Counted from the first letter of the stretch, positions 45,415 through 54,844 are shown. The stretch is 64,000 bases of DNA from Clostridia bacterium (GCA_017541305.1 JAFXZJ010000028.1:1-64000), one strand, 5' to 3'. The notes: generated from the sequence alone by a model not told the origin. Numbers and translations: made by a program.

Positions 45415-47265
45415 TTACTTGTTGTCGTCGACGACCTCATAGTCCGCGTCGACCACGCCGTCGTCCTGCTTGGGCTGCTCATAGCCGTAATTGCCGGTAT
45501 CCTGAGCCTGATAACCGCCCTGAGGATTCTGCTGAGCCTGCTGCTGATACACCCTGCCGAACACGTCATAGGAGACCTCGGTGAGCTTTTCGGTAGCTGC
45601 CTTGATATTGTCGATATTGCCCGCGGAAACGGCGTTCTTGACGTTCTCGATCTCGGCGTTGATATTCGCCTTGTCCGAATCGCTGATCTTGTCACCCATC
45701 TCGCGCATGGACTTCTCGGTGGCGGCGATCATGGAGTCGGCATGGTTCTTGACCTCTACCTCCTCCTTATGCCTCTTATCCTCCTCGGCGAACTGCTCCG
45801 CCTCGCGGACGGCCTTCTGGATATCGTCCTCGGAGAGGTTGGTGGAAGCGGTGATGGTGACCTTCTGCTCGTTGCCGGTGCCGAGATCCTTAGCGGAAAC
45901 GTTGACTATGCCGTTGCCGTCGATATCGAAAGTGACCTCGATCTGGGGGATGCCCCTGGGCGCGGGCGCTATGCCGGAGAGCTGGAAGCGGCCAAGGGTC
46001 TTGTTATACTGAGCCATCTCACGCTCGCCCTGCAGCACGTGCACCTCGACGGAGGTCTGCCCGTCGGCGGCGGTGGAGAATATCTGCTTTTTCTGTACGG
46101 GGATGGTGGTGTTCCTGTCGATCAGCCTGGTGAACACGCCGCCCAGGGTCTCGATGCCGAGGGACAGAGGAGTTACGTCGAGCAGGAGGATGTCCTTGAC
46201 CTCGCCGCCGAGGATACCGCCCTGGATGGCGGCGCCGACGGCAACGCACTCATCGGGGTTGATGCCCTTGAAGGGCTCCTTGCCGGTGACGCGCTTTACA
46301 AGCTCCTGCACGCAGGGGATACGGGACGAACCGCCCACGAGTATGACCTTGTCGACCTGGCTGGTCTTAAGGTTGGCGTCGCGCAGAGCCTGCTCCATGC
46401 ACACGCGGGTCTTGTCGATAAGATCGGCGATGAGCTCTTCGAACTTGGCCCTTGTGATATTCATATCGATATGCTTGGGGCCGGTGGCGTCAGCGGTGAT
46501 GAAGGGCAGGTTGACGTTGGTGGTAAGAGTTGCCGAAAGCTCTATCTTGGCCTTCTCAGCCGCGTCCATAAGGCGCTGCTTGGCGATACGGTCGTTGCGC
46601 AGATCGATGCCGTTGGTGCGCTTGAAGTCCTCGGCGATATAGTCCATGAGCCTCTTATCGAAGTCGTCGCCGCCAAGGCGGTTATTGCCGTTGGTGGCAA
46701 GCACCTCGAACACGCCGTCGCCGATATCCAGCAGGGATACGTCGAACGTGCCGCCGCCGAGGTCGTAAACGAGTATCTTCTGACGGTGCTCCTTATCCAC
46801 GCCGTAAGCGAGGGAAGCGGCCGTCGGCTCGTTGATGATACGCTTTACGTCAAGACCCGCGATGCGGCCTGCGTCCTTGGTGGCCTGACGCTGGGAATCG
46901 GTGAAGTAAGCGGGAACGGTGATGACCGCCTCGGTGACCTTTTCGCCGAGATATGCCTCCGCGTCCTGCTTGAGCTTCTGCAGGATCATTGCGGAGATCT
47001 CCTGGGGAGTATAGGATTTGCCCTCGATGGTGCGCTTGTAATTGGAGCCCATCTCGCGCTTGATGGAAGAAACGGTGTTGTCGGGGTTGGTGATGGCCTG
47101 ACGCTTTGCGACCTGGCCAACCATACGCTCGCCGTTCTTGAACGCCACTACGGAAGGCGTGGTGTTGGCGCCTTCGGCGTTGGGGATGACCTTGGGGCTG
47201 CCGCCCTCAAGGACTGCTACACAGGAATTGGTGGTTCCCAAATCGATACCGATGATCTTACTCAT
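45415..47265 (-). CDS. dnaK: Chaperone DnaK (Hsp70)
   Basis: A 616-aa protein with GGAGG 9 nt before the ATG. ATPase domain: [55 protein letters not shown]. Substrate domain from about 380 ([14 protein letters not shown]), helical lid, and the EEVD-like tail replaced by [12 protein letters not shown], normal in Firmicutes. The Gln/Tyr-rich linker ([13 protein letters not shown]) is near the end. Confidence 0.97.
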   Translation of the reverse strand: MSKIIGIDLGTTNSCVAVLEGGSPKVIPNAEGANTTPSVVAFKNGERMVGQVAKRQAITNPDNTVSSIKREMGSNYKRTIEGKSYTPQEISAMILQKLKQDAEAYLGEKVTEAVITVPAYFTDSQRQATKDAGRIAGLDVKRIINEPTAASLAYGVDKEHRQKILVYDLGGGTFDVSLLDIGDGVFEVLATNGNNRLGGDDFDKRLMDYIAEDFKRTNGIDLRNDRIAKQRLMDAAEKAKIELSATLTTNVNLPFITADATGPKHIDMNITRAKFEELIADLIDKTRVCMEQALRDANLKTSQVDKVILVGGSSRIPCVQELVKRVTGKEPFKGINPDECVAVGAAIQGGILGGEVKDILLLDVTPLSLGIETLGGVFTRLIDRNTTIPVQKKQIFSTAADGQTSVEVHVLQGEREMAQYNKTLGRFQLSGIAPAPRGIPQIEVTFDIDGNGIVNVSAKDLGTGNEQKVTITASTNLSEDDIQKAVREAEQFAEEDKRHKEEVEVKNHADSMIAATEKSMREMGDKISDSDKANINAEIENVKNAVSAGNIDNIKAATEKLTEVSYDVFGRVYQQQAQQNPQGGYQAQDTGNYGYEQPKQDDGVVDADYEVVDDNK

Positions 47266-47333
47266 TTTATTTATCCTCCATTTACTTGAAAAATTTTACT
47301 GATTGAATTTATATGGACCCGTTTTTCGGGAGA

Positions 47334-47945
47334 TCATTCATTGACCTTGACCATTGCGTAACGGACTATCTTGCCCTTGACCCGGTACCCCTTCTGGAGC
47401 ACGGCGGTGATATGTCCGGATTCGACGCCCTCGATATTGTCCTTCATTACGGCGTCGTGAAGTTTGGGATCGAATTCGCCCGATGCTTCGATCTCCTCCG
47501 CGCCGCACTTTTTGAGCGCGTCCGCGAACTGACGGGCTATATTGCGTATGCCCGCCGCGAAGGGATCGTCGGGCGCGTTCTCGAGCGCACGCTCGAAATT
47601 ATCCAGCACGGGAAGCAGGTTCTTGACCGTCTCCCTCACTCCGTCGTCACGGCTGTCCGACGAAATAGTTGCGTTGCGCTTGCGGTAATTCTCAAACTCG
47701 GCCTGCAGCCTCTGCGCCTGGCGGATGGCGTCCGCCCTGTCGTCCTCCAGCTTGTCGAGCTTTTCCTTAAGGGCCTTAACCTCCTCGGCGGTGAGCGTCA
47801 TAGCTTCGTACTTGGGCTCCTCGGGAGCCGCGGCTTCATCCGTCACGACCGTCTCTTCGGCCTTCTCGGCAGCTTCCTCGGCGGGGACTTCTTTTTTGAT
47901 CTCTTCACTCATTTTCCTGTTATTCCTTTTTTTATTTTTCGACAT
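47334..47945 (-). CDS. grpE: GrpE nucleotide exchange factor
   Basis: A 203-aa protein. Acidic N-terminus, long coiled coil (about 60-110; AEFENYRKR) and a C-terminal beta part with the family end GYRVKGKIVRYAMVKV. GAGG lies 8 nt before the ATG at 47945; a downstream ATG at 47912 is a possible alternative. It releases ADP from DnaK. Confidence 0.95.
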   Translation of the reverse strand: MSKNKKRNNRKMSEEIKKEVPAEEAAEKAEETVVTDEAAAPEEPKYEAMTLTAEEVKALKEKLDKLEDDRADAIRQAQRLQAEFENYRKRNATISSDSRDDGVRETVKNLLPVLDNFERALENAPDDPFAAGIRNIARQFADALKKCGAEEIEASGEFDPKLHDAVMKDNIEGVESGHITAVLQKGYRVKGKIVRYAMVKVNE

Positions 47946-47955
47946 TTTGATCGCC

Positions 47956-48993
47956 TCACTTAAGCAGCTTGTTCAGGATATCGCTCAGACTGCTGCTCAG
48001 GTATTTGAGTATCGCCATGACCTTGCCGTAATCCATTCGCGTGGGGCCGACGACGCCCATAGTACCTATGTTTTTGCCGCCCGCCTTATACGTGACGGTC
48101 ACTACCGAACAATCCTTCATATCGGGGTTGTCGTTCTCGGTGCCTATCCTTACGCTCATCTCAACGTCCGAAGCGTCGGTCAGCACCTTTTGCAGGTAGC
48201 TTCCGGATTCGACCTCGGCTAAAAACTGCCTTGCCTTTGCCGCGTCGGAATATTCGGGATAATCGAGTATGTTCGATGCTCCCACTACCTCGACGTCGGT
48301 CTCGTTCATGCTCTTTTCGATATCCTCGAGCATCTCGCTCACCGCGTCCGCCTGCTCGCCTATCTCCGCCCTTATGGTGGGAAGCACGGATTCGATCGCC
48401 TCGTTCAGCCTGTGCCCGTCGAGCTTTGCGGTGATCAGCTTGGCAATCTTCTCGACGTCGTCCGGCGAGAGCGATTCGGGTATGCGGATCATTGCGTTCT
48501 TGGTGACGCCGGTGTTGGTTACGACCACCGCCATCGCCGTGCCGTCGGAGACGGGTATCAGCGAAATGCGCTTTATCTTCATTGAAGAAAGCTGCGGCAC
48601 GAGCACCATGGAGGTGTAATTGGTCATGTCGGAGAGCACCTTGGCGGTCTGCCTTATGACCTCGCCAACCTCATGCACCCTTGTGTCAAGGTGGCGCTTT
48701 ATGTAATCGGCCTCGTCATCGGTCAGCTTGGCGCTGTCCATGATGTGGTTTACGTAGAGCCTGTAAGCCTTTTCGGAAGGGATGCGCCCCGCGGAGGTAT
48801 GCGGCTGCTCAAGGAAGCCCAGCTCCGTAAGATCGCTCATCTCGTTCCTTATGGTCGCGGGTGAAAGCCCCATGTCGCTCCGCTTGGAAACCGTGCGGCT
48901 GCCCACGGGCGCGGCGGTCATGATATAGTCGTCGACTATCGCCTGCAAAATGCGCATCTTGCGGATATCGAGCAGGCTCACGTTGTCGCTCAC
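47956..48993 (-). CDS. hrcA: Heat-inducible repressor HrcA
   Basis: A 345-aa protein with a GTG start at 48993 (AAAGGGGTG upstream). N-terminal winged helix (RILQAIVDDYIMTAAPVGSR, SPATIRNEMSDLTELGFLEQ), then PHTSAGRIPSEKAYRLYV, the HrcA signature. It binds CIRCE at 49028-49054 in its own promoter and represses the whole chaperone operon when GroEL keeps it folded. Confidence 0.96.
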   Translation of the reverse strand: MSDNVSLLDIRKMRILQAIVDDYIMTAAPVGSRTVSKRSDMGLSPATIRNEMSDLTELGFLEQPHTSAGRIPSEKAYRLYVNHIMDSAKLTDDEADYIKRHLDTRVHEVGEVIRQTAKVLSDMTNYTSMVLVPQLSSMKIKRISLIPVSDGTAMAVVVTNTGVTKNAMIRIPESLSPDDVEKIAKLITAKLDGHRLNEAIESVLPTIRAEIGEQADAVSEMLEDIEKSMNETDVEVVGASNILDYPEYSDAAKARQFLAEVESGSYLQKVLTDASDVEMSVRIGTENDNPDMKDCSVVTVTYKAGGKNIGTMGVVGPTRMDYGKVMAILKYLSSSLSDILNKLLK

Positions 48994-49027
48994 GTACCGT
49001 CACCCCTTTCTTTGACTTCGGATCTTG

Positions 49028-49054
49028 TTAGCACTCACTTCCCTCGAGTGCTAA
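49028..49054. promoter_or_regulatory. CIRCE operator
   Basis: TTAGCACTC, 9 nt, GAGTGCTAA: a perfect match to the HrcA operator, placed 5 nt downstream of the -10 box. Confidence 0.97.
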
Positions 49055-49058
49055 CAGT

Positions 49059-49087
49059 ATAATAACACTCCCGTCGTATTATGTCAA
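49059..49087 (-). promoter_or_regulatory. Promoter of hrcA-grpE-dnaK-dnaJ
   Basis: Minus strand -35 TTGACA, 17-nt spacer, -10 TATTAT, directly upstream of CIRCE. Confidence 0.88.
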
Positions 49088-49154
49088 CATTTTTATGGGA
49101 CGATTCTAAATATATTTTAAGGAGCGGGCGGCAGTGATGCACTTCGTTTTTATA

Positions 49155-49706
49155 TTATTCCGCCTGCCGTCTTATCGAACCGATGATCCTTCGCTCCAGC
49201 CTTGAAACCTGCGATTGTGAAAGCCCCAGCCTCTCCCCCGTCTTTTTCTGGGTAAGGCCGCAAAAAAAGCGCAGTGCGATAAGCTCCCTTTCCCACGAGG
49301 GGAGGGAGCTCATTATCTGCTCGATGAATATCTCGTTTTCTATGCGCTCGAACGCTTCGGGGTCTGAAAAGAGCTTTTCTGCGGGACACGCACCGTCTTT
49401 GGATCCCGGCTCGTCAAGCGAGAACGCGGCGGGCATGGGAACGCGCTTCTTATTATTCATAAGCTCGCCCGATATGCGTGAATACGCATAGGTCGAAAAG
49501 GCAGCGCCCTTATCCGGATCGAAGCGCAGCACCGCCTTTATCAGCCCAAGCGCGCCTGTCTGGAACAGATCGGCGTATTCGCCCGGGTAGGCGCGCCTTG
49601 ACAGGGCATATTTGACAAGGGGCATATCCGCCTCGACTATCTTCGAAAGCGCCGCTTCATCGCCTTCCTGCGCTCTTTTAATAAGAAGAAGGGCATCCTC
49701 ATCCAT
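49155..49706 (-). CDS. sigF: Sporulation sigma factor SigF (SpoIIAC), short form
   Basis: A 183-aa sigma-70 family protein. Region 2: ADLFQTGALGLIKAVLRFDP and FSTYAYSRISGEL. Region 4: LPSWERELIALRFFCG and LSQSQVSRLERRI. B. subtilis SigF is about 255 aa; here the stretch between regions 2 and 4 is only about 50 residues (PMPAAFSLDEPGS on), so region 3 is much reduced. It overlaps spoIIAB by 8 nt. Early forespore sigma factor, held inactive by SpoIIAB. Identity rests on operon context as well as sequence. Confidence 0.85.
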   Translation of the reverse strand: MDEDALLLIKRAQEGDEAALSKIVEADMPLVKYALSRRAYPGEYADLFQTGALGLIKAVLRFDPDKGAAFSTYAYSRISGELMNNKKRVPMPAAFSLDEPGSKDGACPAEKLFSDPEAFERIENEIFIEQIMSSLPSWERELIALRFFCGLTQKKTGERLGLSQSQVSRLERRIIGSIRRQAE

Positions 49707-50124
49707 CCCGCAGGAAGCGCTTGCGCATTATGACGGTCGTTCCCCTGCCGGGTGCGGATTCGACCTCGACGCTGTCCATAAAGGCCTCCATTACCGCAAA
49801 GCCCATGCCGGAGCGTTCCTCGCCGGGCTTTGAAGTGTAGAAGGGTCTGCGTGCAAGCTCGATATCCTCTATCCCCCGCCCCGTATCGCGCACGGTGACG
49901 GTGAGCATATCATCCTCCGCCTCGAGCTCCATAACTACCTGCCCGTCCGCATTCCCATAGCCGTGTATTATCGCGTTGGTCACCGCCTCGGAAACGGCGG
50001 TGCGGACGTCGGATAGCTCCTCTACCGTGGGATCCAGCATTATCGCAAACTGTGCGCACACGCCCCTTGCCAGCGATTCGTTGCAGGTCAGGCTTGGAAA
50101 GCTCGCGTATAAATAGTTCTTCAT
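49699..50124 (-). CDS. spoIIAB: Anti-sigma F factor / kinase SpoIIAB
   Basis: A 141-aa GHKL ATPase: N-box EAVTNAIIHGYG, G1 box VRDTGRGIED and G2 box GMGFAVMEAFMD. It binds SigF, and phosphorylates SpoIIAA. Overlaps spoIIAA by ATGA. Confidence 0.94.
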   Translation of the reverse strand: MKNYLYASFPSLTCNESLARGVCAQFAIMLDPTVEELSDVRTAVSEAVTNAIIHGYGNADGQVVMELEAEDDMLTVTVRDTGRGIEDIELARRPFYTSKPGEERSGMGFAVMEAFMDSVEVESAPGRGTTVIMRKRFLRDG

Positions 50125-50435
50125 CTGCCGCTCCTTTCGTTGCAGAGCTTGTACACTCCCGATATCCTCAGCACCTTTTCGACGCTCCTCTGCGCGTTTA
50201 TCACGTTCATGCTGCCGCCCCGCTCGATCAGCCTGCGGCAGCGGCCCAGTATCACGCCAATGCCCGAGCTGTCCATGAAAGTGACGGAGCGCATATCGAA
50301 CACCACGCGCGTGATATCGGGATCGCGCAGCGCGTCGTCGAGCTTTCTTCGAACGTCCGCAGCCGAATGCTCGTCCAGCTCACCCGCAAGCGCGGCATTG
50401 AGCTCGTTTCCCTTAAGGCTCAGTTTCAGCTTCAT
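50121..50435 (-). CDS. spoIIAA: Anti-anti-sigma factor SpoIIAA
   Basis: A 104-aa STAS protein; the phosphorylated Ser lies in FMDSSGIGVILGR. The start is set at the second ATG (50435), where GGAGG is 6 nt away; the first ATG (50441) touches the GGAGG. When unphosphorylated it pulls SpoIIAB off SigF. Confidence 0.93.
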   Translation of the reverse strand: MKLKLSLKGNELNAALAGELDEHSAADVRRKLDDALRDPDITRVVFDMRSVTFMDSSGIGVILGRCRRLIERGGSMNVINAQRSVEKVLRISGVYKLCNERSGR

Positions 50436-50477
50436 ATCCATCCTCCATTGAATCAGTCACCGTGATCTATTCTGCGC

Positions 50478-50510
50478 AGGCCCGTTTTGCCCTGCATCGA
50501 AAAAACACCT
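50478..50510 (-). promoter_or_regulatory. Possible sigma-H promoter of the spoIIA operon
   Basis: Minus strand GCAGGGCAA, 11 nt, GCAGAAT resembles the sigma-H pattern RnAGGAwWW-N11-RnnGAAT, in the right place for spoIIA. The -35 match is imperfect. Confidence 0.3.
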
Positions 50511-50520
50511 CTTTTGTCGA

Positions 50521-50549
50521 TTGCAAAAACTCGACTTATGAGGTATAGT
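50521..50549 (+). promoter_or_regulatory. Promoter of aroB
   Basis: -35 TTGCAA, 17-nt spacer, -10 TATAGT. Confidence 0.65.
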
Positions 50550-50580
50550 ATTGACAAGAATCTCAAAGGATATGCGCAAT

Positions 50581-51615
50581 ATGTATAACTTGTGTTTTTC
50601 ACTGGGCGGCGGATGCACCGCCATGATAGGCTCGGGAGCGGTCAGCGCGCTGGGCAGCTGTGCAAAGGATCTTATCCCCGGGCGCAGGCTTGCGCTCGTT
50701 ACGGACGACGGCGTACCGCAGCAGCACGTTGAAAAATGCCTCGGGCTGCTTCGCGGCGCGAGTTTTTCGGCGGAGGCGGTAGTCATCGCTTCCGGCGAAA
50801 CGAACAAGAACCTTGCCGCGGTCGAGGGCGTTTACAGCGCGCTCTATGAGGCCGGCTTCACGCGCGAGGACGGCGTGGCGGGCTTGGGCGGAGGCGTGGC
50901 GCTGGATATCGCCGGGTTCGCCGCGGCGACTTACCTTCGCGGACTTCGCTTCATTTCGGTGCCCACGACTATTATCGCTCAGGTAGACAGCGCTTACGGC
51001 GGCAAGACGGGCGTGGATTTCAAGGAGGGCAAGAACTACGTCGGGCTTTTCAGTCACCCCAAGGCCATCGTCTGCGATTCGGATATGCTCCTCACCCTGC
51101 CCGAAAGGGAACGCGTCTGCGGAATGGGCGAGGTGATAAAATACGGCGCGATAGCCGATCCCTCCATACTGGCGCAGGCAGGCGGGGGCATCCCCGGCGA
51201 AAAGACCGTTTTTCGCTGCGCTTCGATAAAAAAGCGCTTTGTCGAGGCCGATGAGTTCGACACGGGCGTGCGCCGCGTGCTCAATTTCGGGCACACCTTC
51301 GGGCACGCTTACGAGGCCTCCTCGGGCTACTCGGTCTCTCACGGGCAGGCCGTGGCATACGGTATGCTTGCCGCGATACGCCTTGGCGAAAGGCTGGGCG
51401 TAACAAGGCCCGGTACCTATACCGCCGTTTACGAGGCCTGCGAGGCCTGCGGGCTGGATACCGATTGGGAAAGCGGCTCGCGCGCGGCTTTGGAGCTCAT
51501 TTCAAAGGATAAGAAATCCGACGGGAACAGGATCGATATGGTGCTGCTCGAGCGTCCCGGAAGACCCGTGCGTATGAAGCTTGCGCCGGAGGATATCCGC
51601 GCCCGCATGATTTGA
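50581..51615 (+). CDS. aroB: 3-dehydroquinate synthase
   Basis: A 344-aa protein. The start is the ATG at 50581 with AAAGGA 10 nt upstream; a TTG at 50551 would lie within the start of the transcript. NAD site SGETNKN and GLGGGVALDIAGFAAATYLRG, VPTTIIAQVDSAYGGKTGVD, zinc ligands in GMGEVIKYGAI and FGHTFGHAYE. Second step of the shikimate pathway. It stands alone, away from other aro genes. Confidence 0.94.
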   Translation: MYNLCFSLGGGCTAMIGSGAVSALGSCAKDLIPGRRLALVTDDGVPQQHVEKCLGLLRGASFSAEAVVIASGETNKNLAAVEGVYSALYEAGFTREDGVAGLGGGVALDIAGFAAATYLRGLRFISVPTTIIAQVDSAYGGKTGVDFKEGKNYVGLFSHPKAIVCDSDMLLTLPERERVCGMGEVIKYGAIADPSILAQAGGGIPGEKTVFRCASIKKRFVEADEFDTGVRRVLNFGHTFGHAYEASSGYSVSHGQAVAYGMLAAIRLGERLGVTRPGTYTAVYEACEACGLDTDWESGSRAALELISKDKKSDGNRIDMVLLERPGRPVRMKLAPEDIRARMI

Positions 51616-51640
51616 CAAAAACGCCTTGCTGTGTTAACAT
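51612..51640 (+). promoter_or_regulatory. Promoter of the YdcF-type gene, likely leaderless transcript
   Basis: -35 TTGACA, 17-nt spacer, -10 TAACAT. The ATG at 51647 lies 7 nt after the -10, at the expected +1, and has no ribosome binding site. Confidence 0.6.
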
Positions 51641-51646
51641 TGACGC

Positions 51647-52435
51647 ATGGATAAAGCCCTTCATACAAAAAGCGGCCTCCTCGGCCGCCTTCTTCTTGTA
51701 TCGGCAGGGGGGCTGCTGATACTCGACACCCTCTTCGTGCTCACGCGGAGCAGTCCCAACATGGGCGTGCTGCTGCCCGCGATAATAGGCGCGCCGCTCT
51801 TTCTCACGGGCGCGTTTCTTCCTCTTTTCAAAAAGCTTTGCTCAAGGAGCCGCGTATTTCGCGGCGCGGCGTTCGCGCTGTCGCTCATTTACCTGTTATC
51901 GGCGCTCACGTTTTCGGTGACGACGGCGCTGATACTCGCGAATTCCTCGGAGCCCGAAGAAAAAGCCGACGCCGTGATCGTGCTGGGCGGCGGCATCAGG
52001 GGCACTAGTCCTACCCTGACGCTTAAATACAGGCTGGACAAGACGCTTGAATACGTCAAGGACGCGCCCGACGCGCTCGTCGTGGTAAGCGGCGGGCAGG
52101 GACCCGACGAAGCCGTTTCCGAGGCCGAGGTGATGAAAAGCTATCTTATTTCGCACGGCCTGGACGAGAGCAGGATCGTTTTGGAGGATGCCTCCGCGAG
52201 CACCACGGAGAACTTCCTGTTTTCCTCCGCGCTCATCCGCGAGCGGATAGGCGATAACGCCAAGATAGTTTTCGTGACGACCCGCTTTCACGTCTTCCGC
52301 GCGGAAAGGGTGGCCTCAAAGCTGGGCGTCGATGCACAGGGCATACCCGCAAAGGGCGTGTGGTACATCACTCCCAATGATTACCTTCGCGAATGCGCGG
52401 CGATAGTGCTGTATTTTTTGCGGGGCGACATATAA
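51647..52435 (+). CDS. YdcF/SanA-like DUF218 membrane protein
   Basis: A 262-aa protein. Two to three N-terminal membrane segments (about 12-30, 40-58, 72-95) precede a DUF218 domain: AVIVLGGGIRGTSPT, VVVSGGQGPDEAVSEAEVMK, LEDASASTTENF and VTTRFHVFRAERVA. DUF218 proteins are linked to envelope integrity and lipid-carrier handling. The start looks leaderless. Confidence 0.87.
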   Translation: MDKALHTKSGLLGRLLLVSAGGLLILDTLFVLTRSSPNMGVLLPAIIGAPLFLTGAFLPLFKKLCSRSRVFRGAAFALSLIYLLSALTFSVTTALILANSSEPEEKADAVIVLGGGIRGTSPTLTLKYRLDKTLEYVKDAPDALVVVSGGQGPDEAVSEAEVMKSYLISHGLDESRIVLEDASASTTENFLFSSALIRERIGDNAKIVFVTTRFHVFRAERVASKLGVDAQGIPAKGVWYITPNDYLRECAAIVLYFLRGDI

Positions 52436-52479
52436 ATAGCAAGCGCGGAGCTTGCCCGCGTGCCCAAACGGAGCCCGAT

Positions 52480-53079
52480 ATGAGACCCATCTCCCCCATC
52501 ATTTTCAAGACCGAACGCCTTTATGCGCGCGAATTCGTGCTCGGCGACGCCGACGCCGTTTTCGGCATGTCCAACAACAGCTTCGATCTGGGATACATGT
52601 ACTGGGAGCCCATGGACGAGGAAATGGCATTTCGCTATGCCGAAGCCTGCGTCGCTCAGCAGCTTGAGCTGCCGCGCCGCACCTTCACCCTGGCGCTCTG
52701 TCTCAAAGAGACCGATGAATTCATAGGCATAATATCTCTTGAGCTCACCGACGACCGAATGCAGGCCTCGGCGGGCTATATGATCGCCCGCGCCCACAGG
52801 CAGCGGGGCTATGCTTCCGAAGCGCTCCGCGGGCTTTTGGCCTTTGGCTTTCTGGGGCCGGGGCTGCACCGCATCACCGCCTCCTGCGATGAAAAGAACA
52901 CGGCGTCCTACCGCGCAATGGAACGCGCCGGCATGCGCCGCGAGGGTCACTTTTCAAAAGCCGTATATGCGCTCGTCAACCGGCGCAGAAGCTGGCGCAG
53001 CACCTATCTTTACGCCATGCTGCAGAAGGATTTCCTGATGAGCCTTGAAGACGGGGCGTATTCCCCATCCGGATCGTGA
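52480..53079 (+). CDS. GNAT N-acetyltransferase (RimJ/RimL type)
   Basis: A 199-aa protein starting at the ATG at 52480 (GGAG 6 nt upstream). FKTERLYAREFVLGDADAVF at the start, acetyl-CoA loop ARAHRQRGYASEAL, and SYRAMERAGMRREGHF are typical of the RimJ/RimL group. Substrate unknown. Confidence 0.9.
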   Translation: MRPISPIIFKTERLYAREFVLGDADAVFGMSNNSFDLGYMYWEPMDEEMAFRYAEACVAQQLELPRRTFTLALCLKETDEFIGIISLELTDDRMQASAGYMIARAHRQRGYASEALRGLLAFGFLGPGLHRITASCDEKNTASYRAMERAGMRREGHFSKAVYALVNRRRSWRSTYLYAMLQKDFLMSLEDGAYSPSGS

Positions 53080-53090
53080 GCATTTGGGGA

Positions 53091-53119
53091 TTGAACAATG
53101 CTTTTGATAATAGTATAAT
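53091..53119 (+). promoter_or_regulatory. Promoter of the Pro/Thr-rich lipoprotein gene
   Basis: -35 TTGAAC, 17-nt spacer, -10 TATAAT. Confidence 0.75.
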
Positions 53120-53154
53120 TAAGGGTGGAACGAAAAAGACAGGAGGATAAATCG

Positions 53155-54183
53155 TTGAAAACAACCGTCAGGATCATATCCTTGCTGATATGCTTAACAA
53201 TGCTTATCGCGGTCTGCGCTTGCGGCGGCGATAAGGAAGCCTCCGGCGATCCCGAAAAGACCGAAGCTTCGGCCGTCGCCCCCTCTCCCGAAGGTACCGT
53301 CACGGACGCGCCCACGGATGCGCCTAAGATCACGTCGGGCAACGAGAACGTGATCGACCTTACCTACGAGCCCGTGTTCACCGACGTGCCCGTGATAACC
53401 GATTCGCCGGATGGTTTCGTCACCGCGGGCCCCACGGCGACTCCGCCCGTGACCGATAGGCCCGCCGCGTCGCCGGCGGTCACTTCCGCGCCGGGTATCA
53501 CCCCCGCGCCCGGCATCACCTCCGCGCCCTCTCAGACGGAACCCGCTTCGCACACCTCCGCGCCCGCTCATACGGAAGCCGCCCCCGGTGAAACGCCCGT
53601 CGTCCCCCACCCCGACGAGCCCAACGATCAAACCGCGGTCTACGAGGGCGAAATCATCGACCTTTCCGATCTGCAGCCCGGCGACACCTTCTATTGGACC
53701 CTCACGCTGGGCAACGCGCACAGCTCGCTTTACGCGGGCCTGTGGCTGGTGGAATTCCCCTCCAAATATCTCACGCCCGTAAGCAGCACCGATCTGTGGG
53801 AGGGCTCGCTAAAATACATCATCGACGAAGCCTATGATAACGACGAGCCGGATTCCGACCGTCCCGAGTTCATGTTCAACATAGATTACGAAGGGCAAAC
53901 GGGCTCCAATCCCTATGGCGAAGCCGGCAAGCGCTATACGCTCATAGGCATGTACATCACCTCGTTTGATCACTGCGGCGTGCAGGCGCAGGGCCCCATG
54001 ATAAGGATCAGATACAGGCTGGAGCGCATCCCCTCGCGTTCATCCATGGAGCACGACGAGAACGGCTATTACATACCGCTAAGGCTGACCGTGCAGAACA
54101 GCGCCGCACTTTTGCCCGACGGGCAGACCGTGACCCACGGGCATATCGAGACGGTTGACGGCAAACTGTATTTCGGGCATTGA
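53155..54183 (+). CDS. Lipoprotein with Pro/Thr stalk and cohesin-like C-terminal domain
   Basis: A 342-aa protein. The start is TTG at 53155, chosen because AGGAGG is 8 nt upstream; an upstream in-frame GTG would include that site. Lipobox CAC at about 23-24. A stalk of TSAPGITPAPG-like repeats runs to about 155. The C-terminal domain (about 160-342) has LQPGDTFYWTLTLGN, FPSKYLTPVS, GPMIRIRYRLE and VDGKLYFG, which follow the strand order of the cohesins at 1-6787, though at low similarity. Call of a cohesin-like fold is an inference. Confidence 0.65.
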   Translation: MKTTVRIISLLICLTMLIAVCACGGDKEASGDPEKTEASAVAPSPEGTVTDAPTDAPKITSGNENVIDLTYEPVFTDVPVITDSPDGFVTAGPTATPPVTDRPAASPAVTSAPGITPAPGITSAPSQTEPASHTSAPAHTEAAPGETPVVPHPDEPNDQTAVYEGEIIDLSDLQPGDTFYWTLTLGNAHSSLYAGLWLVEFPSKYLTPVSSTDLWEGSLKYIIDEAYDNDEPDSDRPEFMFNIDYEGQTGSNPYGEAGKRYTLIGMYITSFDHCGVQAQGPMIRIRYRLERIPSRSSMEHDENGYYIPLRLTVQNSAALLPDGQTVTHGHIETVDGKLYFGH

Positions 54184-54208
54184 CAAAAGCGTTTAAGCGG
54201 TATACAAT
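54180..54208 (+). promoter_or_regulatory. Promoter of the reverse rubrerythrin gene
   Basis: -35 TTGACA (overlapping the upstream stop codon), 17-nt spacer, -10 TACAAT. Confidence 0.75.
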
Positions 54209-54268
54209 GAATTTGTACATATGCGGAAGAGATCTCTCGTCTGCTAAAATAATACGGAGGTATCAACT

Positions 54269-54814
54269 ATGAATAAGAAATGGGTATGTCCCGTATGCGG
54301 CTACGTCCACATTGGCCCCACTCCCCCCGAATTCTGCCCCCAGTGCAAGGTCCCCGGCTCCAAGTTCAAGGAGCAGGCCGATGAGATGAGCTGGGCCGCC
54401 GAGCACGTTGTAGGCGTTGCTCAGGGCGTTCGCGAGGATATCCTCAACGATCTGCGCGCCAATTTCAACGGCGAGTGCACCGAGGTCGGCATGTATCTTG
54501 CCATGGCCAGAGTCGCCCATCGCGAGGGTTATCCCGAGATCGGCCTCTATTGGGAGAAGGCCGCATGGGAAGAGGCGGAACACGCCGCCAAGTTTGCCGA
54601 GCTGCTTGGCGAAGTCGTGACCGACAGCACCAAGAAGAACCTGCAGATGCGCGTTGACGCCGAAAACGGCGCGACCGCCGGCAAGACCGACCTTGCAAAG
54701 CGCGCCAAGGAGCTTGGTCTCGACGCCATCCATGACACCGTCCACGAAATGGCCCGCGACGAGGCAAGGCACGGCAAGGCGCTCAAAGGGCTGCTCGACA
54801 GGTATTTCAAATAA
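54269..54814 (+). CDS. rbr: Reverse rubrerythrin (rubredoxin domain first)
   Basis: A 181-aa protein; CGGAGG before the ATG. Rubredoxin domain at the N-terminus (CPVCGY ... CPQCKVPG, 7-30), then a four-helix diiron domain with Glu/His ligands in [22 protein letters not shown] and DEARHGKAL. The order is opposite to classical rubrerythrin. Reduces hydrogen peroxide in anaerobes. Monocistronic. Confidence 0.93.
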   Translation: MNKKWVCPVCGYVHIGPTPPEFCPQCKVPGSKFKEQADEMSWAAEHVVGVAQGVREDILNDLRANFNGECTEVGMYLAMARVAHREGYPEIGLYWEKAAWEEAEHAAKFAELLGEVVTDSTKKNLQMRVDAENGATAGKTDLAKRAKELGLDAIHDTVHEMARDEARHGKALKGLLDRYFK

Positions 54815-54844
54815 GCCGAAAAGTAAAGTGAAATAAGGGATTTT

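Noticed and set aside
45742-47289. 515-codon plus-strand frame opposite dnaK
   Set aside because: Shadow of dnaK caused by biased third positions; no start signals.
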